Shown: in pieces, positions 30,913-37,255 of the stretch
Layout of the letters: every line of letters starts with the position of its first letter
Position numbering within the stretch: position 1 is the stretch's first letter
NCBI GenBank assembly: GCA_015350385.1
Contig: WNKI01000002.1
Location: forward strand, 9,532,946-9,570,200
DNA: 37,255 nt
Source: Aculops lycopersici
Taxonomy: Eukaryota > Arthropoda > Arachnida > Trombidiformes > Eriophyidae
Reading direction: 5' to 3'
Position numbers and translations under genes: made by a program
Notes under the pieces: generated by a model
What the model was told of the DNA's origin: nothing
Databases searched by the model: none
What the model saw: the letters and a program-made list of their open reading frames with translations, nothing else

Positions 30913-31472
30913 GCGACCACCACACTGGCAAAGGTCCCCAGTGTGCACTTGTTCAGTTGGAGGGGAGGCACCCAAGACAGACCAGTACTTCGAATATATC
31001 GTAGCCACTCTGGTAATGGTAATTTATATTATATTGAGCTGTGGCAAACTAACTCGAGCCAAAACAAACCACTGTCGACTTCCGCCGGGAGAGCAGAAGT
31101 CAATGAGTTGTGTTTTGGAGGGAGTGCATTTTCTGGTGACTCATCGTGGACACGCAAGTTGGGTGGAGGCAAAAGTGAGGAGTTTGCTGAAGCGTGCAAC
31201 GAACCAATGGCTAGCAAAGTGGGGAACGAGGAGGGTAACCAACACTCTGGTGTCTGTTGGCCACCGCTCGATGCTGATTCGTCGTGAACCTCATCATTTG
31301 CAACCCAGGGCGCCACCTACGGACGACCAAAGATAGTTGCGTCATTGGAGTGACGTAACTCCTGCTAGTTGTCGGTGGCGGCGCCAGGTGGAGCGAGAGC
31401 GAGCTTAGAATCTACTGGTCACTCAAGGGAAATGAATTACGGGATTGTAAAAGTGCGCTCGAAACGAGAGGG

Positions 31473-31500
31473 ATTTGATATTGTAAATTTGATATTGTAA
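31473..31500. repeat. Two-copy 14-bp tandem repeat
   Basis: atttgatattgtaa occurs twice in direct succession (31473-31486 and 31487-31500) with no difference. Confidence 0.85.
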
Positions 31501-32738
31501 ATGGAAAGGTCAGAAAAGGTGGATATCACGGGGACAAATTGGACGATGAATATATTGAATTGAACTGGCAGTGATATTTTTACATTTTATTTATTTCTTT
31601 GTTCTATCTCTTTCTCTTGCTTTTTCCCTTTCGTAGTTCACTAGTTTAATCATTTGTCACTTCCTCTCTTTGGGTGAAGAAAGAGAACCTGACAAAAAAT
31701 ATTATTTATGATGATGTTGATGGTATTAATAATAATTAGAACCACAACCACGAGTTTCAAACGCAGGTGCCAGAGTTGAGAGGCAGTCAGTTTGTTTGCT
31801 TGACCCTAACATGGTTGCACGAATGAGAGGGTTGAGTTTGATTGCATGGTGGAGGGGAACTACAATAGAGAGCAAAAGAGAATCAACTAAACTTGCATCG
31901 CCGGTTCAAGGGCACAGCTTTCACCTGATTGCATAATTATTCATCAATTAAGTTAAAAGCGTGCCAACACATGTGTTGTGACCCTTCGCTTTAAAGTTCT
32001 AATCTAATGTTCTCGTTTCCTACCGCTATTCCATTCCATTTCATTGCAACCAAAGTCATTGTCAACCTCATTAGCCTGCAACCAGTTGGTTTTAGTAAGG
32101 CAAACTAAAAACTAACCCATTAACTAAATCCTTTGTTCTTTAACTACCCAAATGGCCAATGGTTTTTGTTTGTCGGTCAGTCGGTTGGTCGGTCTCTTTT
32201 TTCTCCTATTTTCTTTGTGGTTGTTTCAAAAGTTTTGCGTGTGAGAGCTACAACACTTGACAGAATCACACAGGTGGTTTGCTCTCAGCTATATGTTCTT
32301 TTTTCCTCTTCCTTTTCGTCTTATCAATAATGACAATAATGCGTGACAACAAGCGCAACGTGATCGTTGGTTTACATATGGCAGTCGGTGAAGAGAAGTA
32401 TTGCACTTATTACATAATCATCAAAATTGTTGTTTCCACTTCCGCTTCCTCCTTCTTTTCCTTCTCCTTGTATCTCAATATTTTTTCTGCTTCTTTTTCT
32501 GGTGGTGGTCTTTTATGAATGAATGAATGAACTAACAAATATCAACTACACTCTACTAAGTTATAATAGTAATGGCAGTAGTCATATTTAATCCCTTTAT
32601 CTATCTTTCTAACTAACTATCGAATTCGCGCCTTTAGTAATCTGGTTGCTTGGTTGATGATCAATCAAAGTTTGTTTTTCTAACATTCTGTCTCTTCCTC
32701 AAGTTTCGTCTTATCGATAATAATCAGATTTCTCTTGC

Positions 32739-34549
32739 TTACTTCTTGACAACGTACTTTTGGTAGTAGTTAGCAGTTCCCGTTGCGGCGGTGTATTGGC
32801 TTTCGTCCTCGTGTCCGAAGCTATTGATAGTATGATTCAAGGGAGGAAGTGGTTGTGAGGTTAGAGGGTTTATTTTTGTGTGAATTAAAATTATTATTAT
32901 TATTTGTAAACTTACCTTGAGTGGTCGGCGGTTGAGTGGGTGGTCTCGACTCCCTTGCCGGCAAATGGGTTCTCGTCGTCGTTTAAAGCCTCGGCCAGCG
33001 ATGAGGTAACCTTGCCCAAGAGCTCTGGTCTCGAGTAGTCATCTCCGACTGGTGCGGCCATTGAGGCGGCTCCGTATCCACCGGAAACAGCGCCAGCGGC
33101 GGCACCATAACCACCCTCCATCATTGGAGCGGCGGCTTCCATTGAAGCTCCGTAGCCCGATTGCTGGTTGCCAGCGGCCTGGTGGGTTGGTGGGTACGAG
33201 GCGCTTGGCGAAGCTACGTAGCCGGAAGCTTGCTGTGGTTGCTCGTATCCCTGTTGCTCCTGTGGCTGAGCTCCATAAGCAGCCTGCTGCTGCTCACCAC
33301 CTTGCTCTTGGCCTCCGTAACCGGCGCCAGCCTCAGCGGCGGCTCCGTAACCGGAAGCTTGCTGCTGGGCTCCCGCTTGCTCCTGTCCGTAACCACCGGC
33401 GCCAGCCTCAGCTGACTCGCCAGCTCCGTAGCCGGAAGCCTGCTGCTGGGCTCCGTATCCTGACTCCTGTTGGCCGTAACCACCAGCTTGGGCTGGCTCT
33501 GCGGCTTGCTCGTAGGAAGCAGTTTGCTCCTGTTGACCGTAACCTTGTTGCTGCTGCTGGTGCTCACTACCTGAGTCAGCTGCGGCCTCGTAACCGGCTG
33601 GCATCTCGACGGTCATGTACTGTTGTGGTTGTTGCTCCTGTTGGCCATAAGCTTGCTGCTGCTGCTGTTGTTGGCCGTAGGCTTGTTGTGGTTGCTCATA
33701 TTGCTGTTGTTGTTGCTGTTGCTCAGCTGGGTAACCAACTTGAGCGGCGCCATAGCCACCTGAGCTGGCGGAACCGGCGTATCCCTGGTTCTCGGCGGCA
33801 CTTGGTGGCTGTGGGTATCCGGCGGATTGAGCGCTGGCGCTGTAAGAGTCCTGCGACGCTTGGCCGGTGTAGCCTGACTTGGCCTCGTTCACTGGAGCGC
33901 TCATCATGTACTGACCGGAAGTGGCTGGCTCGTGCTGTTGTTGTTGTTGGCCATAAGCTTGCTGCTGCTGCTGTTGCTGGCCGTAAGCTTGCTGTTGCTC
34001 GCTTGCGGCGACTTGACGCTGGCCATAGGCACCATCTTGCTGGCCGCCGTAAGCCTGTGGTTGCTGCTGTTGCTGCTCATATGACGATTGCTGCTGTTGG
34101 TATTGTCCAGCTGGCTGCTGCTGCTGCTGCTGTTGCTGGTGACTAGAGGTACCATAGTAGTATTGCTCAGCAGGTTGTTGTGGGGCGGCAGCGGCGGCGG
34201 CATAGTGCTGCTGCGGCGCCTCATATTGCTGCTGCTGTTGTGGCTGCTCATAAGATTGCTGCTGTGGTTGCTGTTGTTGTTGTTGTTGTTGTTGTTGGCC
34301 GTATGATTGTTGGCCGTAGGACTCTTGCTGTGGTTGGGGCTGCTGCTGCTGCTGCTCGTAAGCGGGAGCCTGGCTCTTGGTCTCGTAAGCCGACGAGGCG
34401 GAAGTGATCAAGGTCTCCTTAACCTCGGCAACCTTCGATGCGGTCTTCGAGTCTGAGGTTGTGGGCGCAGCTAGCGCAACGGTCGCTAGGCACACGAGGC
34501 CCAGAGTTGCCGCCAATGTGACTAGTCTCTTGCTTCTCATTTGCTTCAT
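32739..34549 (-). CDS. Secreted Gln/Tyr/Gly/Ala-rich low-complexity protein, two exons
   Basis: Product unrecognised; likely an extracellular structural protein (cuticle, silk or glue type). Exon 1 is 34549-32916 and exon 2 is 32820-32739, with a 95-nt GT-AG intron (donor TCAAG/GTAAG, acceptor ATCAATAG). The stop at 32912 in the unspliced frame is made by the donor itself. The spliced protein has 571 residues and ends NYYQKYVVKK. A clear signal peptide (LVTLAATLGLVCLATVALA, cleavage likely before APTTSD) is followed by about 45 mixed residues, then a long region of SYGQQ, AYGQQQQQ and ASGYGA repeats. A non-repetitive acidic C-terminal part follows (YSRPELLGKVTSSLAEALN, then NPFAGKG). No cysteines are evident. 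Tyrosine-glutamine repeats resemble FET-type low-complexity domains in composition only. A TATA-like AGTATATCAG lies about 180 nt upstream, and ATTAAA is at 32587-32592. Confidence 0.85.
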
Positions 34550-35054
34550 TATATTGCTCTTTTAGTATTGACTCTTATTCTCACCTGGATGAACCAATGA
34601 TGGTACTACTAATAAGTTAATTATTGTTACAGTTGTCTTTTCAAATGAAGAATGAAAAACTTTCAGGTGTTGTCGCAACAAACGCTCTAACTCAACTGCT
34701 GCCTTCTGGCCACTTGAACTTGAGCTGATATACTAGCGAAATTTTTGCTCAAATCAAATTTCTAATTTCACTGGCAGGAGTTTCGAATGAATCGTTTCTC
34801 TTTATCTCACTCGCTCACTCTCTCATGTTATTGGCTAGTTACTTGGTGTTAAGTGAATTGTGAATGTCGCTCGCCGTTGGTGGTGGTGGTTGTGGTGGTT
34901 GCTGTTGTGGTGATGGTGTTGGTGGTTGGTATGCCGCCCGTTGTGCTCTACCTGTTGTGGCTACTGCTCTCCTTTGCCGGCCAACTTAAAACTTTCACCT
35001 CTTGCAACGTTGAACGATAACCAGTGTCAGCTCTGGTCTCACCTGTCGATTGTC

Positions 35055-35094
35055 GTGGTGGTGGTGGTGGTTGTTGTTGTTGTTGTTGTTGTTG
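35055..35094. repeat. (GTG)n(TTG)n repeat
   Basis: GTG units pass directly into TTG units. Confidence 0.85.
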
Positions 35095-35223
35095 TCGTTG
35101 CTATCGCTCTTGTTGGCTTCACTGTTAGTCAACTCTATCAGTTATTTTTTCTCTTCTCTTCTATTCCTCCTGTGCGTTTCTTCTCAAGTGGTCCGCGTTT
35201 AGGGGTCTGGCTTGCTCACTTTA

Positions 35224-35227
<4 letters not shown>

Positions 35228-35266
<39 letters not shown>
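35228..35266. repeat. (TC)n(TG)n compound microsatellite
   Basis: About 31 nt of TC followed by a short TG run. Confidence 0.9.
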
Positions 35267-35420
35267 CTCTTAACATTCACCTTCACCGTTACGCGGCCTC
35301 GTGTGTGTCCCTTTGCTGGTTGGATTGGTTTTACTATGCGCGCGCTGCTCTTTGGTTCGCTCTAAGAGTTTGTGAGAGTCTGCTTGTGTGTGCAGTATAA
35401 CTACAACCACCACTACCTGT

Positions 35421-35441
35421 TGCTGCTGCTGCTGCTGCTGC
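35421..35441. repeat. (TGC)7 microsatellite
   Basis: TGC/CAG trinucleotide run. Confidence 0.85.
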
Positions 35442-35525
35442 CCGTCCAACCAGGTAAACGCGTGCACGCCGATTATTGTTGTTATCACGGTTGCTAATGA
35501 AGTAATTTACTGCCCTCTCCTTCAG

Positions 35526-35528
<3 letters not shown>

Positions 35529-35557
<29 letters not shown>
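35529..35557. repeat. (TC)n microsatellite
   Basis: About 29 nt of TC, starting 301 nt after the start of the previous long TC block. Confidence 0.9.
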
Positions 35558-35560
<3 letters not shown>

Positions 35561-35829
35561 GCTATATCAAGTTAAACTTGCACTTGGTCTTGGCCGCTGG
35601 TGCTACTAACGCCGCTGCCGCTGCTATACCGTTGCTTCTACTTTCTCTCTCTCTTTCCCGCTAACTGTTGCACCGCATAACTCGTTCAGGTGAACGAGAG
35701 GACAGTGAGAAAGAAAAAGACACAGAGACGGACAGATATGAAGGTGGCCGTTTGCTGCTTGGCTAACTAGCTTACACTGGATCTCGCTCGCTTATCTCCA
35801 AATCTATCTTGATATTTTCTCGCTATCCG

Positions 35830-35850
35830 CTCTCTCTCTCTCTCTCTCTC
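35830..35850. repeat. (TC)n microsatellite
   Basis: About 21 nt of TC, starting about 301 nt after the block at 35529. Confidence 0.9.
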
Positions 35851-36327
35851 AAGCTTCTGGTGTCCGAGTTTGTGTTTGTATCTGTATCTGTGTGTCACTC
35901 TACCCGCTGCTGCCCTCCTTGCTGTTGTCTTGCTCTTCTTCTCCTCTGGAGCTGCTGTCCTTGCTGTTGTTATTGCTGCCCCGCCAAACAACTTGTTGCT
36001 CTCTATCGCTGCTGGTCAAACGTGCTACCGCCGCCGCCGTTGTTCTCTTCCACTCACACACACAGCCGTGAGTCGCGCGCTAGCATACCGGCGCCAGGTA
36101 TACCCGATGACAACGACACACGAAGACGAAGCAGGACGACGAGGGCGTCCCGTTAGGTTACTCTGCCCGCTGGCTTCCCCTCTCGCTCTCTGCCAAGCGA
36201 GTCGCGCGCATTCATCGCTAGTGACCAATCGGTCACCTGATTGGAGCTGGCGAGTTTAGTTGCAGTTAGTGGAGCCGATGGGCAGCATAAGCATTGAAAG
36301 TGGTGCCTTTTTGTGCGCCCACCTGCA

Positions 36328-36357
36328 GACTCGCAGGTAGGCAACTGCCTGCGAGTC
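36328..36357. repeat. 30-nt near-perfect hairpin with GCAA loop
   Basis: gactcgcaggtag and ctgcctgcgagtc pair over 13 positions with a single T-G wobble around the tetraloop gcaa, which belongs to the GNRA class if transcribed. Confidence 0.8.
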
Positions 36358-36480
36358 ACCACCTGCAGCCAAGCGAGTCGCTCGCATTGTGAGCGGACGT
36401 TGTGGGCACACGGCAACCTGTTGGCTCGAAGCGGCCATTTTTTCTTACCTGGCCAATGAGCGAGTGACTAGTGAAAGTGG

Positions 36481-36505
36481 CCGCCTCTCGCCAGCAAAGA
36501 GGCGG
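36481..36505. repeat. 8-bp inverted repeat
   Basis: ccgcctct and agaggcgg flank a 9-nt spacer. The right arm continues into GGCGGGAC, which resembles an E2F/Sp1-type site. Confidence 0.7.
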
Positions 36506-37154
36506 GACTTGCCGACGACATAACGGAGGTTCGAGCGACGGACACTTCCTCTGGAATGTCGAGCCAGTTGGCTTGTTGGCTGACCGATCGACTGACTGAC
36601 TGACTAGTTGCAGTCTGCTCGCCAACGGAGCAGCTTGGCGCGTTGAGTCAGCGTGGAATGATAATCAGAATAGAGAGAGAGGGAGGCGACATCGAGCGCT
36701 CGACTCGCCTTGACTCCTAATCCAACTCCTACTCCAACTCAAACTTCAACCGACTAGCCATCCGATTGGCGCCAACAGTTGCGATTGTTGTCGTTGTTGT
36801 TGTTGTTTTTGTTCTTGTGGAAGTCGATTGGCTAATCAGTTTAAGCAGTTGGTCAAGCAAGAGCGAAAGCAGCAGCAGCGGGTAGGCAACAGGTAGTTGT
36901 TCGTCCCAATGGGTTAAGTGGAGTTGTCATGGCAAGTGATGTTGTCTTAGTCATCGTCATAGTAGTAGTCGTTGGCGTTGTCGCGGTGAGCCCGCTTGTC
37001 GACTCAAAATCCATGGCTCACCTATGGACTAGAGGGTAACCACTGCCGCCGTTGCCGCCGCGCTGGCCAATTGATAAATGGGCGAGCAGTTGAAACATTA
37101 ACCGCTCGCTTGGCTCGTCAACTCAAGCGTTTTTCCATCCACCATCTAACTAAA

Positions 37155-37156
<2 letters not shown>

Positions 37157-37247
<91 letters not shown>
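37157..37247. repeat. (GA)45 microsatellite at the right edge
   Basis: A 91-nt perfect GA tract followed by tagtagta at the window end. Arg-Glu open frames across it are artefacts. Confidence 0.95.
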
Positions 37248-37250
<3 letters not shown>

Positions 37251-37255
37251 TAGTA

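Larger units (their letters stand above)
26387..32586. other. Long non-coding region upstream of mab-21
   Basis: About 6.2 kb without recognisable coding sequence. Given its place 5' of a developmental gene it may hold enhancers, which is inference. Contents seen: (CGT)6 at 28841-28858; palindrome ttgttataacaa at 29241-29252; (CCA)n at 30881-30912; an 8-bp inverted repeat at 30921-30945; a two-copy tandem of atttgatattgtaa at 31473-31500; (TGAA)n near 32515-32530; and several GGCGCCAGGT-type sequences (about 28444, 28540 and 31380). Confidence 0.55.
34550..37156. other. Simple-repeat-rich flank upstream of the secreted-protein gene
   Basis: No coding sequence recognised. It contains TC-dinucleotide blocks (35228, 35529, 35643, 35830), GTG/TTG and TGC runs, four CAGGTAG motifs, inverted repeats at 36328-36357 and 36481-36505, a near-exact 21-bp direct repeat (36192 and 36368), CCAAT boxes, and a (GACT)n stretch near 36590. 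The mix looks like regulatory or promoter DNA, possibly also of a gene to the right. Confidence 0.5.

Noticed and set aside
33052..34146. 364-codon plus-strand open frame rich in Arg/Ala/Val
   Set aside because: It is the antisense shadow of the Gln-rich repeat region; the codon bias of CAG/CAA repeats keeps the other strand open. No domain was recognised.
35767..36259. Overlapping frames in the TC/CTG-rich flank
   Set aside because: Composition artefacts of simple repeats on both strands.
36996..37250. Frame ending in a long Arg-Glu repeat
   Set aside because: Translation of the GA microsatellite; it has no stop of its own before the window edge and no recognisable domain.

Overview
This window is nuclear DNA from an animal, most likely an arthropod. 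The evidence is a Spitz-type EGF ligand, a very large chaoptin/artichoke-like leucine-rich-repeat protein, a mab-21 gene with spliceosomal introns, two nuclear tRNA-Arg genes, and AATAAA/ATTAAA signals after most stop codons. Several large genes are single uninterrupted reading frames and intergenic gaps in the gene-dense middle are short, which would suit a compact genome such as that of an acariform mite. The species assignment is inference only. Both ends of the window are GA microsatellite, so it is probably a whole contig broken at repeats.

Layout. 1-4.15 kb: no recognisable coding sequence, several strong inverted repeats, possibly the intron or 5' flank of the next gene. 4.15-6.14 kb (+): C-terminal half of an FCHO/Syp1 endocytic adaptor (mu-homology domain) without a visible F-BAR part. 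6.1-8.3 kb: non-coding. 8.28-9.24 kb (-), possibly to 9.61: spliced Spitz-like EGF ligand. 9.77-10.57 (+): complex I subunit NDUFA11 with long extensions. 10.89 (+): tRNA-Arg(TCT). 11.61-13.08 (+): short kinesin-3-type motor protein. 13.28-14.63 (-): golgin-97-like GRIP protein. 15.01 (-): tRNA-Arg(TCG). 15.53-16.79 (+): NAD malate dehydrogenase. 16.86-20.53 (-): LRR-FN3 membrane protein. 20.5-23.3: non-coding, with a CAG/CAA repeat. 23.28-26.39 (-): mab-21, which I rebuilt as five exons including a GC-AG intron. 26.4-32.7: long non-coding stretch. 32.74-34.55 (-): secreted Gln/Tyr/Gly/Ala-rich low-complexity protein, rebuilt as two exons. 34.5-37.26: simple-repeat-rich flank.

The genes do not form an operon or a single pathway. 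The centre is a cluster of housekeeping genes (respiration, TCA cycle, Golgi tethering, transport, tRNA). The flanks hold genes of developmental or surface function (EGF ligand, mab-21, LRR protein, secreted structural protein) with large non-coding surroundings that probably carry regulatory DNA. I found no CRISPR array, transposase, integrase, viral gene or toxin gene. The least familiar items are the secreted YGQQ-type protein, the tail-less kinesin, the enlarged NDUFA11 and MDH, and an apparent excess of short perfect inverted repeats in the intergenic DNA.
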